Of a stretch of DNA of 7,980 nt, positions 1 through 4,552 are shown in pieces. This stretch comes from Nitrospinota bacterium. GTDB taxonomy: Bacteria > Nitrospinota > Nitrospinia > SZUA-224. Made by a program: the position numbers and the translations under genes. The stretch lies in NCBI GenBank assembly GCA_016212345.1, contig JACRGM010000110.1:1-7980 (forward strand). Reading direction: 5' to 3'. The number at the start of each line of letters is the position of its first letter. Position 1 is the first letter of the stretch. The notes below the pieces were generated by a model. It was not told the DNA's origin, ran no database searches, and saw only the letters and a program-made list of their open reading frames with translations.

Positions 1-48
1 ACCCTCCCAATTATTTTATAAAATAGAAGCAAATAATATGAAACACAC

Positions 49-66
49 ATGCTGACAAGTCAGCAT
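49..66. repeat. Short perfect inverted repeat (8-bp arms, 2-nt centre)
   Basis: The sequence ATGCTGAC-AA-GTCAGCAT is a perfect inverted repeat. It could be an operator-like site or the hairpin of an upstream transcript. There is no T-run after it on either strand, so it does not read as an intrinsic terminator. It lies 8 nt before the ATG at 75. Function unknown. Confidence 0.4.
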
Positions 67-74
67 AAAGAAAC

Positions 75-335
75 ATGAAAATACACACCCCTTAATCCCC
101 TCTTTTTAGAGGGGAAATTTTAGAACTCCCCTCTATTAAGAGGGGTTGGGGGTGTGTTATAAAGGTATTTTCAGGTGAAACCCTCACGAGCCTTCAGCTC
201 ACAAAGGGAGATGAAAATTTTAATTTTCGTATGAAAAGAGTTTTTTTTCAAAAAGGAGGCGGTATTGTTAAAGGTACTCCAGAGGCTATAGAAGAGGCTG
301 CTTTAAAATTATCCCGTTATACACCTAACGGATGA
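75..335 (+). pseudogene. Possible small gene interrupted by a hairpin element; product not recognised
   Basis: An ATG at 75 opens a frame that stops at TAA 93-95, inside the repeat copy at 78-161. Beyond the repeat the same frame stays open from 162 to TGA 333-335. Removing 84-161 (78 nt, exactly 26 codons) joins ATG-AAA-ATA to AAG-GTA-TTT. This gives a continuous frame of 60 codons that starts MKIKVFSGETLTSLQ and includes a helix-like stretch, GTPEAIEEAALKLS. A TA dinucleotide is present on both sides of the removed block (82-83 and 160-161), as expected for a 2-bp target duplication. A fallback reading is a 34-residue ORF from ATG 231, but no Shine-Dalgarno sits at a normal distance from it. 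The ATG at 75 also has only a weak purine run before it. The 3' end overlaps the convergent MBL gene by 11 bp. I recognise no family, and a 58-codon open stretch can occur by chance. Confidence 0.3.
78..161 (-). repeat. Double-hairpin element, copy 1 (MITE- or REP-like)
   Basis: This 84-bp block matches the reverse complement of 2350-2433 at 83 of 84 positions. Outer arms ACACACCCC (83-91) and GGGGTGTGT (149-157) enclose two smaller hairpins. One is CCCCTCT at 97-103 with AGAGGGG at 108-114. The other is CCCCTCT at 128-134 with AGAGGGG at 139-145. A single strand could fold as a three-way junction. There is no ORF of its own, so if it is mobile it must be moved in trans. Near-identity to the distant copy implies recent spread or gene conversion. 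It contains in-frame stops and seems to split the small ORF at 75-335. Confidence 0.85.
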
Positions 336-1173
336 TCAATCTCTCTTCATCTATCTTAAATCTTTCATCTTTTTTAGTAATATAGCACATCTTTATAAGT
401 GGATCATGTTCGAAGATTAATAGCCAATCTTCTTTTAAGGCGCGATTCAATATCTCTTTTTTGGTCTTCAAGGTTACAAGAGGAAAGAGATCATAGCTCA
501 TAATATAAGGGTGGTGGATATGGGAGGTAGTAGGGATTAAATCTCCTAAATAAATAGCCTTTTGACCCTCAGATTCTATTAGGACAGATTGATGATGTCG
601 GGTATGGCCTGGTGTTTTAATAATTCTGATACCTTCTTCTATCTCTGTATCTCCTTCTATAAGTATCAATTGATCTGTTATATCCAATATCTGAAAATTT
701 TCAAAGATATAACTGGCCTTGGTACGTTCATTAGGATTTAGGGCATTTTGCCACTCCCCTTTCTGTATAAAGTACCTTGCCTTTGGGAAACGAGGTACAA
801 TCTCTCCCCTTTCATTCTTAATGGTGTTTCCTCCAGTATGATCAAAATGTAGATGGGTATTTATTACTATATTTATATCATCAGGTAAGATCCCCAACCT
901 TTTTAGAGAGGTTAAAAGATCTTCTTTCCTATCTATCTTATATATCTGGAAAAATTTTTCATCACCCTTATCCCCCATACCTGTATCTACTAAGATATTC
1001 CTTTTCCCGTTACTTATCAATAAGGGATTTAGTCCCATAACTATCCTATTTTTTTCATCTGCAGGATTGGTTCTTTGCCATAGAACCTTGGGGACTATTC
1101 CAAACATCGCCCCACCATCTAACATAAATGACCCATCAGAGACTGGATATATCTCAAACTTGCCGAATTTCAA
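325..1173 (-). CDS. MBL-fold metallo-hydrolase (lactonase/YtnP-like group)
   Basis: A metallo-beta-lactamase-fold hydrolase of about 282 residues, probably cytoplasmic, since no signal peptide is seen. Counted from the TTG start, the zinc-binding motif THLHFDHTGG lies at 106-115 and supplies H107, H109, D111 and H112. Further ligands are H190 in TPGHT, D211 in IYLGD and H256 in FEHDP. This is a complete di-metal site, so the enzyme should be active. The arrangement resembles N-acyl homoserine lactonase or YtnP-like hydrolases, but the substrate cannot be read from sequence. The frame stays open to a GTG at 1218, which would add 15 residues (GEGWGEGLFSEG...). That extension is translated from the hairpin element at 1198-1282. 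The TTG at 1173 has AGAGGG about 7 nt upstream and begins LKFGKFEIYPVSDG, which fits the fold, so I chose it. It lies downstream of rsmE on the same strand with a gap of about 176 bp holding the element. Confidence 0.88.
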   Translation of the reverse strand: MKFGKFEIYPVSDGSFMLDGGAMFGIVPKVLWQRTNPADEKNRIVMGLNPLLISNGKRNILVDTGMGDKGDEKFFQIYKIDRKEDLLTSLKRLGILPDDINIVINTHLHFDHTGGNTIKNERGEIVPRFPKARYFIQKGEWQNALNPNERTKASYIFENFQILDITDQLILIEGDTEIEEGIRIIKTPGHTRHHQSVLIESEGQKAIYLGDLIPTTSHIHHPYIMSYDLFPLVTLKTKKEILNRALKEDWLLIFEHDPLIKMCYITKKDERFKIDEERLIIR

Positions 1174-1180
1174 ATTAAAT

Positions 1181-1186
1181 CCCTCT
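1181..1186 (-). promoter_or_regulatory. Shine-Dalgarno deciding the MBL gene start
   Basis: On the minus strand AGAGGG lies about 7 nt before the TTG at 1173-1171. The longer GTG start at 1218 has only repeat sequence upstream. This supports the shorter protein. Confidence 0.5.
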
Positions 1187-1197
1187 GAAAATAACCC

Positions 1198-1282
1198 CTC
1201 ACCCCAACCCTCTCCCACAAGGGGAGAGGGGGCTTAAATTCTTTCCCCTCCTTTGAGGGAAGGGGATTAAGGGGAGGGTGAG
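1198..1282. repeat. Diverged double-hairpin element, third copy of the same design
   Basis: Outer arms CTCACCC (1198-1204) and GGGTGAG (1276-1282) enclose two hairpins. The first is CCCTCTCCC (1208-1216) with GGGAGAGGG (1222-1230). The second is CCCTC (1246-1250) with GAGGG (1255-1259). It shares the core GGGGATTAAGGGG and the CCCCAACCC segment with the elements at 78-161 and 2350-2433, in the same relative positions, but the rest differs. It fills much of the rsmE-MBL spacer and could also act as a transcript-stabilising or attenuating structure. Confidence 0.7.
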
Positions 1283-1349
1283 TAATGTCAACTTTTTAAA
1301 GTCGTTCACTATAATTAAAGTTAGAGATATTAGCTTACTCTATGCATTT

Positions 1350-2099
1350 TTATCCAATGTTACCAAATCTAAACTGGATTATACTGAGGATGGTAAGTGC
1401 AACCGTCTCTGTCCTCAATATATTTGACCCTAGACCTGTTGGGATAAAACCAAACTCCTTCGCAATCTTGATCTCTTCTTTGGAAAACCCCCCTTCAGGT
1501 CCTATAATAACAGCGATATCCATCGGGATAGAGATGGAATCTCTGTTCAAGACCTCTCTGAGCCCCTTTTCCTTCTCCTCTTCCCAGAGGATCAACTTTA
1601 GATTACATCTGTGATAGAGTGTACAGAATCGTTGAAGATCTATGATCTCTTCCGATATCTCAGGTATTGTTCTCCTGACAGATTGTCTTGCTGCCTCCCT
1701 TGCAATCCTCCGCCATCTCTCTATCTTTTTTGCCCCTTGTTGACTCTCTATCCTCACTATCATCCTCTCGGTCTTTATAGGGACAAGTACAGATACCCCT
1801 AGTTCTGTAGCCTTTTGAATGATAATATCCATCTTATCCCCTTTTGGTATCCCTTGACCAATAACAATCCTGATCAATGTCCCAGTGTCCTTTTTTTCTC
1901 TCTTTACAATATCTCCGATAACCTCATTCTTAGTAACCCTGTTCAACTCTACCAGATACTCATCACCTGTCCCATCCAATATAGTGATCTTATCCCCAAC
2001 AGAGAGGCGAAGAACCTTCCTGATATGATTCACATCACCCCCCTTTATTATTACCCTGTCTTTGTCTATCATCTCTGGGGTTACAAAGAATCTATGCAT
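1350..2099 (-). CDS. rsmE: 16S rRNA (uracil(1498)-N3)-methyltransferase RsmE
   Basis: RsmE methylates N3 of U1498 in helix 44 of 16S rRNA, using S-adenosylmethionine, in the assembled 30S subunit. The 249-residue length is normal for the family. The N-terminal part (about 1-70) is the PUA-like RNA-binding domain, starting MHRFFVTPEM and including HIRKVLRL near 25-32. The remainder is the SPOUT trefoil-knot domain: QKATELGV near 95-102, EAARQSVRRTIPEI at 135-148, the SAM-binding loop IIGPEGGFS at 198-206 and the knot motif LGSNILRTETVAL at 223-235. All family signatures are intact. The start is the ATG at 2099. No good Shine-Dalgarno lies close to it; the nearest GAGGAAAG is 24-31 nt upstream, near the predicted transcription start. 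It is divergent from the tRNA-cobU side and is followed on its own strand by the MBL gene. Confidence 0.97.
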   Translation of the reverse strand: MHRFFVTPEMIDKDRVIIKGGDVNHIRKVLRLSVGDKITILDGTGDEYLVELNRVTKNEVIGDIVKREKKDTGTLIRIVIGQGIPKGDKMDIIIQKATELGVSVLVPIKTERMIVRIESQQGAKKIERWRRIAREAARQSVRRTIPEISEEIIDLQRFCTLYHRCNLKLILWEEEKEKGLREVLNRDSISIPMDIAVIIGPEGGFSKEEIKIAKEFGFIPTGLGSNILRTETVALTILSIIQFRFGNIG

Positions 2100-2132
2100 G
2101 ATTTAGTGAAATTCTTTTTGATCTTTCCTCTT

Positions 2133-2162
2133 AATCTAACCATTCAGAATAGAGGAAGTCAA
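2133..2162 (-). promoter_or_regulatory. Candidate sigma70-type promoter for rsmE
   Basis: On the minus strand, TTGACT (plus coordinates 2157-2162) and TAGATT (2133-2138) are separated by 18 bp, matching the consensus at 5 of 6 and 4 of 6 positions. Transcription would start near 2126, leaving a leader of about 26 nt before the rsmE ATG. Confidence 0.35.
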
Positions 2163-2175
2163 CTAAAAATTATGC

Positions 2176-2204
2176 TTGACAATAGAAGGTCAAGATACTA
2201 AATT
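2176..2204 (+). promoter_or_regulatory. Candidate plus-strand promoter
   Basis: TTGACA (2176-2181, perfect -35) is followed after 17 bp by TAAATT (2199-2204, 4 of 6 to the -10 consensus). It points toward the tRNA, which is about 275 bp away with the hairpin element in between, so its target is unclear. TTGAC and GTCAA within 2176-2193 also form a 5-bp inverted repeat that could be an operator. Confidence 0.3.
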
Positions 2205-2271
2205 ATATTTAACTTTTAAAGTAATTTATTATATGGACCACATCGTCACTCGGAGAGCGAATTAACTGAAT

Positions 2272-2349
2272 ATGTTTAAATACATTTTCGGTAACAGGAG
2301 ATTAAGGATAGGCGTAGGTTATGCTAGGAGGTTTGATATGCAGTTCTAA
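2272..2349 (+). other. Possible mini-ORF of 25 codons ending at the repeat edge
   Basis: An ATG at 2272 opens a basic 25-residue frame (MFKYIFGNRRLRIGVGY...) that ends at TAA 2347-2349, immediately before the repeat copy at 2350. Inside it, a perfect AGGAGG at 2326-2331 lies 6 nt before an in-frame ATG at 2338 that has only three codons. No family is recognised. The Shine-Dalgarno match is good, but a real product is doubtful. Confidence 0.15.
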
Positions 2350-2433
2350 TATAACACACCCCCAACCCCTCTTAATAGAGGGGAGTTCTAAAGTTTCCCC
2401 TCTAAAAAGAGGGGATTAAGGGGTGTGTATTTT
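2350..2433 (+). repeat. Double-hairpin element, copy 2 (inverted relative to copy 1)
   Basis: This is the inverted partner of 78-161, with one mismatch in 84 bp, located in the linker between the two inner hairpins. Outer arms are ACACACCCC (2354-2362) and GGGGTGTGT (2420-2428). TA dinucleotides lie at both edges (2350-2351 and 2428-2429). Together the two copies bracket the rsmE-MBL block. It ends 46 bp before the tRNA gene. Confidence 0.85.
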
Positions 2434-2461
2434 GGAGATATCTATAGTTATAAGTTATAAG
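2432..2461 (+). promoter_or_regulatory. Weak candidate promoter for tRNA-Val
   Basis: TATAAG at 2456-2461 (5 of 6 to the -10 consensus) lies 18 bp after TTGGAG at 2432-2437 (3 of 6), which would start transcription about 12 nt before the tRNA. The TATAAG boxes arise from the tandem heptamer at 2447-2467. Confidence 0.25.
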
Positions 2462-2467
2462 TTATGA
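2447..2467 (+). repeat. Tandem heptamer GTTATAA x3 (last copy GTTATGA)
   Basis: Three head-to-tail 7-bp units lie between the hairpin element and the tRNA gene. Each of the first two supplies a TATAAG box, spaced 7 bp apart. Such tracts change copy number by replication slippage. Confidence 0.6.
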
Positions 2468-2479
2468 GTCAATCTATCT

Positions 2480-2554
2480 AGGCACGTAGCTCAGGGGGAG
2501 AGCGCTTGTCTGACGCACAAGAGGTCGGCGGTTCGAAACCGCCCGTGCCTACCA
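2480..2554 (+). tRNA. tRNA-Val (anticodon GAC)
   Basis: A full cloverleaf can be drawn by eye. The acceptor stem is AGGCACG (2480-2486) with CGTGCCT (2544-2550), then discriminator A2551 and an encoded CCA (2552-2554). The D arm is GCTC/GAGC. The anticodon stem is CTTGT/ACAAG around the loop CTGACGC, with anticodon GAC at 2512-2514, reading GUC and GUU. The variable loop has 5 nt, and the T arm is GGCGG/CCGCC with loop TTCGAAA. It stands alone, with no neighbouring tRNAs. No clear intrinsic terminator follows it. Confidence 0.96.
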
Positions 2555-2610
2555 TGAAAGAAGACCCTCAATGACATACCTTTTAATTCATTATCTTATC
2601 CTATCAATCT

Positions 2611-2625
2611 ATACTATACTATACT
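2611..2625 (+). repeat. Tandem pentamer ATACT x3
   Basis: Three perfect 5-bp units lie in the spacer after tRNA-Val, with partial units on both sides. A short low-complexity tract; function unknown. Confidence 0.5.
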
Positions 2626-2652
2626 ATCGCCTTTAGATGTGGGTGATATAGA

Positions 2653-2690
2653 CAAAGGCACGGACAAACAAGTTTGTCCATGCCACCCAC
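2653..2690 (+). repeat. GGACAAAC palindromic repeat, copy A
   Basis: Arms GGCACGGACAAAC (2657-2669) and GTTTGTCCATGCC (2672-2684) form an imperfect palindrome with one mismatched pair. Positions 2658-2690 match the reverse complement of 3352-3384 perfectly (33 of 33). The first 18 bp recur directly at 2696-2713 in copy B. Confidence 0.75.
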
Positions 2691-2695
2691 CCTCA

Positions 2696-2728
2696 CAAAG
2701 GCACGGACAAACAGGCCTGTTTGTCTGT
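2696..2728 (+). repeat. GGACAAAC palindromic repeat, copy B, next to the cobU ribosome site
   Basis: Positions 2707-2724 are a perfect 18-bp palindrome (ACAAACAGG/CCTGTTTGT). It extends to 26 bp at 2703-2728 with one wobble-type pair. It ends 3 nt before the GGAGG of cobU, so in the transcript a stable hairpin would sit right against the ribosome-binding site. It shares its left arm with copy A but has a GC-containing centre. Confidence 0.75.
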
Positions 2729-2731
2729 AGT

Positions 2732-2736
2732 GGAGG
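2732..2736 (+). promoter_or_regulatory. Shine-Dalgarno of cobU
   Basis: GGAGG stands 6 nt before TTG 2743 and 9 nt before GTG 2746. No comparable site precedes the ATG at 2797 that homology would suggest, so this site favours an upstream start. Confidence 0.6.
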
Positions 2737-2745
2737 ATCCTTTTG

Positions 2746-3303
2746 GTGAAAGAAGAATTAAATCGTCAATCGTCAATCGTCAATCAAAGATTGATTATGG
2801 TCATAGGTGGGGCCAGAGGGGGGAAGAGTAATTTTGCCTTAAGTTTAGCAGAAGGGATGGGGGATAGAAGGATATATTTGGCAACAGCCGAGGCCCTAGA
2901 TCAAGAGATGGAGGAGAGGATCAGACTACACAAAGAGAGTCGTTCTGACTTATGGGATACAGTGGAGGAGCCTTTAGAGATTGCAACTCTCCTCTCTGAC
3001 CTGAAGGGGCGGTGTGATGTGGTTGTACTCGATTGTCTAACACTCTGGCTTTCTAATCTTATTATGAAGGGTGACAATACAGATGAGGTGATAATAGGGA
3101 GGGTCGAGGAGTTATCTAAGATGATCTTTAATTTAGATTATAGTATAGTAATTGTATCCAATGAGGTTGGTATGGGGATTGTTCCAGAAAATAGACTGGC
3201 ACGAAGATTCAGGGAGATTGCAGGAATGGCTAATCAGATACTGTCAGATGCTGCCAGTGATGTCTACATGGTAATGGCAGGGATACCTGTTAAGATAAAG
3301 TAG
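2746..3303 (+). CDS. cobU: Adenosylcobinamide kinase / adenosylcobinamide-phosphate guanylyltransferase (CobU)
   Basis: CobU phosphorylates adenosylcobinamide and transfers GMP to it, giving AdoCbi-GDP for the CobS step of cobalamin assembly and salvage. Residues are counted from the adjacent TTG at 2743. The P-loop is GGARGGKS (22-29). IYLATAEALDQEMEERI is at 44-60, and RLHKESR (61-67) carries H63, which aligns with the guanylylated His46 of Salmonella CobU. VVLDCLTLWLSNL is at 94-106, and VSNEVGMGIVPENRLARRF plus AGMANQ (138-164) are the family's C-terminal signatures. All key residues are present. Start choice is uncertain: GTG 2746 (or TTG 2743) has GGAGG but adds about 17 residues over the usual start, which would be ATG 2797. 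The extra part includes a tandem 7-bp repeat. The next gene is cobT, 114 bp downstream. Confidence 0.95.
   Translation: MKEELNRQSSIVNQRLIMVIGGARGGKSNFALSLAEGMGDRRIYLATAEALDQEMEERIRLHKESRSDLWDTVEEPLEIATLLSDLKGRCDVVVLDCLTLWLSNLIMKGDNTDEVIIGRVEELSKMIFNLDYSIVIVSNEVGMGIVPENRLARRFREIAGMANQILSDAASDVYMVMAGIPVKIK
2761..2785 (+). repeat. Tandem heptamer AATCGTC x3.5 at the 5' end of cobU
   Basis: Three perfect units plus AATC lie between the cobU ribosome site and the P-loop codons. If translation starts at 2743/2746, gain or loss of one unit shifts the frame by one base. If it starts at 2797, the tract is only leader. Confidence 0.7.
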
Positions 3304-3351
3304 GGGCGGGCCTATGTGCTTCCCCTGTTAGGATTTAGAATTTATATAAAT

Positions 3352-3384
3352 GTGGGTGGCATGGACAAACTTGTTTGTCCGTGC
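3352..3384 (-). repeat. GGACAAAC palindromic repeat, copy C, in the cobU-cobT spacer
   Basis: This is a perfect 33-bp inverted copy of 2658-2690. Arms GGCATGGACAAAC and GTTTGTCCGTGC flank a TT centre. It sits in the 114-bp gap between cobU and cobT and, read in frame, creates a false N-terminal extension of cobT. In the transcript it would form a strong hairpin between the two genes, with no T-run, so it is not a classical terminator. Confidence 0.75.
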
Positions 3385-3407
3385 TTTGTGGGTGAGGGGG
3401 TATTTTT

Positions 3408-3416
3408 AGAGGAAGG
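3408..3416 (+). promoter_or_regulatory. Shine-Dalgarno deciding the cobT start
   Basis: AGAGGAAGG lies directly before ATG 3418, with 5 nt between AGAGG and the ATG. It rejects the longer frame opening at GTG 3316. Confidence 0.6.
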
Positions 3417-3417
3417 A

Positions 3418-4476
3418 ATGGAAAAAATCAAGGAGACACTTAAGAGGATCGAATCAATCCCTCGGAGGCTTTATGTAGATGCCAGAAGACACTTAGATAG
3501 ACTATCTATACCGAGGAGGAGTCTGGGACGTCTAGAGGATATTGCCCAGCGATATGCTGTAATAAAGGGTCTTAAGGTATCCCCTGTTAAGAAAAAGGTG
3601 ATATTTACCTTTGCAGGTGATCATGGTGTGGTGGAAGAGGGGGTAAGTGCCTTTCCCAGAGAGGTTACACAGCAGATGGTCATCAATTTTCTATGTGGTG
3701 GCGCTGGTGTGAATGTCTTGGCAAGACATATAGGTGCAGAGGTAGTAGTGATAGATATTGGTGTAGGTTATGATTTTGAACCTCAACAGGGGTTGGTCAT
3801 AGATAAGGTGGGATATGGGACGGGAAATATAGTCAGGGGGCCAGCAATGACATACGAAGAGGGAGTAAAGTCAATCAATATAGGGATAGATCTAATGAAT
3901 AAGTGGGGAGAAAAGGGGGTTGATATAGTGGGTACAGGAGATATGGGTATAGGAAATACCACCCCGAGTAGCGCCATATTGGCTGTCTTAAGCGGGAGGG
4001 AGATAGAGGATGTGACAGGAAGGGGAACCGGGATAGATGATGAGGGATTAAAGAGAAAGATCTCCACTATAAGGAAGGCACTTGATATCAACAAACCTAA
4101 TCGAGATGATCCGATAGATGTATTATCCAAGGTAGGTGGATATGAGATTGGTGGTATTGCGGGTCTTATTATAGGTGCTGCTGCCAATAAGATACCTGTT
4201 GTTGTGGATGGTTTTATCTCATGTGCAGGTGCATTGATCGCCCTCAGACTCGAGCCAAAGATAAAGGAGTATATATTTACCTCACATATCTCTGTTGAGT
4301 CTGGACACAAGGTCTTCTTTGACATCATAGGAGATAAGCCACTCCTTGATCTCGATATGAGGTTAGGGGAGGGGACAGGTGCTGCATTGGGAATCACCCT
4401 TATCGAGGCAGGTGTCAAGATATTCTTAGAGATGGCTACATTTGAAGATGCAGGTGTCACTGAGGGGAGATATTGA
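3418..4476 (+). CDS. cobT: Nicotinate-nucleotide--dimethylbenzimidazole phosphoribosyltransferase (CobT)
   Basis: CobT transfers phosphoribose from nicotinate mononucleotide to the lower-ligand base, giving alpha-ribazole 5'-phosphate, the second substrate of CobS. From ATG 3418 the protein has 352 residues, close to Salmonella CobT (356). Motifs are FTFAGDHGV (63-71), AFPREVTQQMV (78-88), GTGDMGIGNTTPSSA (172-186), GRGTGIDD (201-208), GGYEIGGIAGLI (240-251), VDGFISCAGAL (263-273) and DMRLGEGTGAAL (313-324). The last contains E318, aligning with the catalytic Glu317 of Salmonella. D175 stands where Salmonella has Glu174, a conservative change that probably occurs in other family members. The frame opens earlier at GTG 3316, but those 34 codons cross a palindromic repeat and lack homology. 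It probably shares a transcript with cobU; tilS follows after 76 bp. Confidence 0.97.
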   Translation: MEKIKETLKRIESIPRRLYVDARRHLDRLSIPRRSLGRLEDIAQRYAVIKGLKVSPVKKKVIFTFAGDHGVVEEGVSAFPREVTQQMVINFLCGGAGVNVLARHIGAEVVVIDIGVGYDFEPQQGLVIDKVGYGTGNIVRGPAMTYEEGVKSINIGIDLMNKWGEKGVDIVGTGDMGIGNTTPSSAILAVLSGREIEDVTGRGTGIDDEGLKRKISTIRKALDINKPNRDDPIDVLSKVGGYEIGGIAGLIIGAAANKIPVVVDGFISCAGALIALRLEPKIKEYIFTSHISVESGHKVFFDIIGDKPLLDLDMRLGEGTGAALGITLIEAGVKIFLEMATFEDAGVTEGRY

Positions 4477-4552
4477 GGAATTTCCTCCATTCATATCTTA
4501 AACTTAATCTTAAAGATATTATATATAACTTATGATAATTACAGGGAAAAAC

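Larger units (their letters stand above)
2100..2479. other. Intergenic region between rsmE and tRNA-Val
   Basis: This 380-bp stretch contains no convincing protein gene. It holds divergent candidate promoters near 2133-2204, a small inverted repeat TTGAC/GTCAA at 2176-2193, possible mini-ORFs, the element copy at 2350-2433 and a heptamer tandem repeat just before the tRNA. The part from 2205 to 2325 is AT-rich with no further signal that I can support. Confidence 0.6.

Noticed and set aside
78..161. CRISPR array or intrinsic terminator reading of the CCCCTC hairpins
   Set aside because: There are only two hairpins with no regular spacers, and no T-run follows the stems. The same block recurs intact at 2350-2433, which fits an interspersed element.
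211..234. Seven-codon ORF overlapping the ATG at 231 (ATGA junction) as a coupled leader
   Set aside because: The purine run GGGAG directly touches the ATG at 211, leaving no normal spacing. The overlap is easily explained by chance within the longer frame described at 75-335.
1342..1802. Plus-strand open frames opposite rsmE
   Set aside because: They are antisense to rsmE, whose motifs are intact along its full length; composition is typical of shadow frames.
2555..2742. Possible cobalamin riboswitch before cobU
   Set aside because: The conserved B12-box region could not be found; the TGCCACCC at 2681-2688 belongs to the palindromic repeat. The available leader is also largely repeat sequence.
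3783..4490. Long minus-strand open frame of 235 codons opposite cobT
   Set aside because: It lies entirely antisense to a strongly conserved gene, is rich in Pro/Ser/Ile as expected for a shadow frame, and has no ribosome site or family motif.
4493..4519. Hairpin ATATCTT/AAGATAT between cobT and tilS as a terminator
   Set aside because: A 7-bp, almost wholly A/T stem with a 13-nt loop and no T-run is too weak to support a call.
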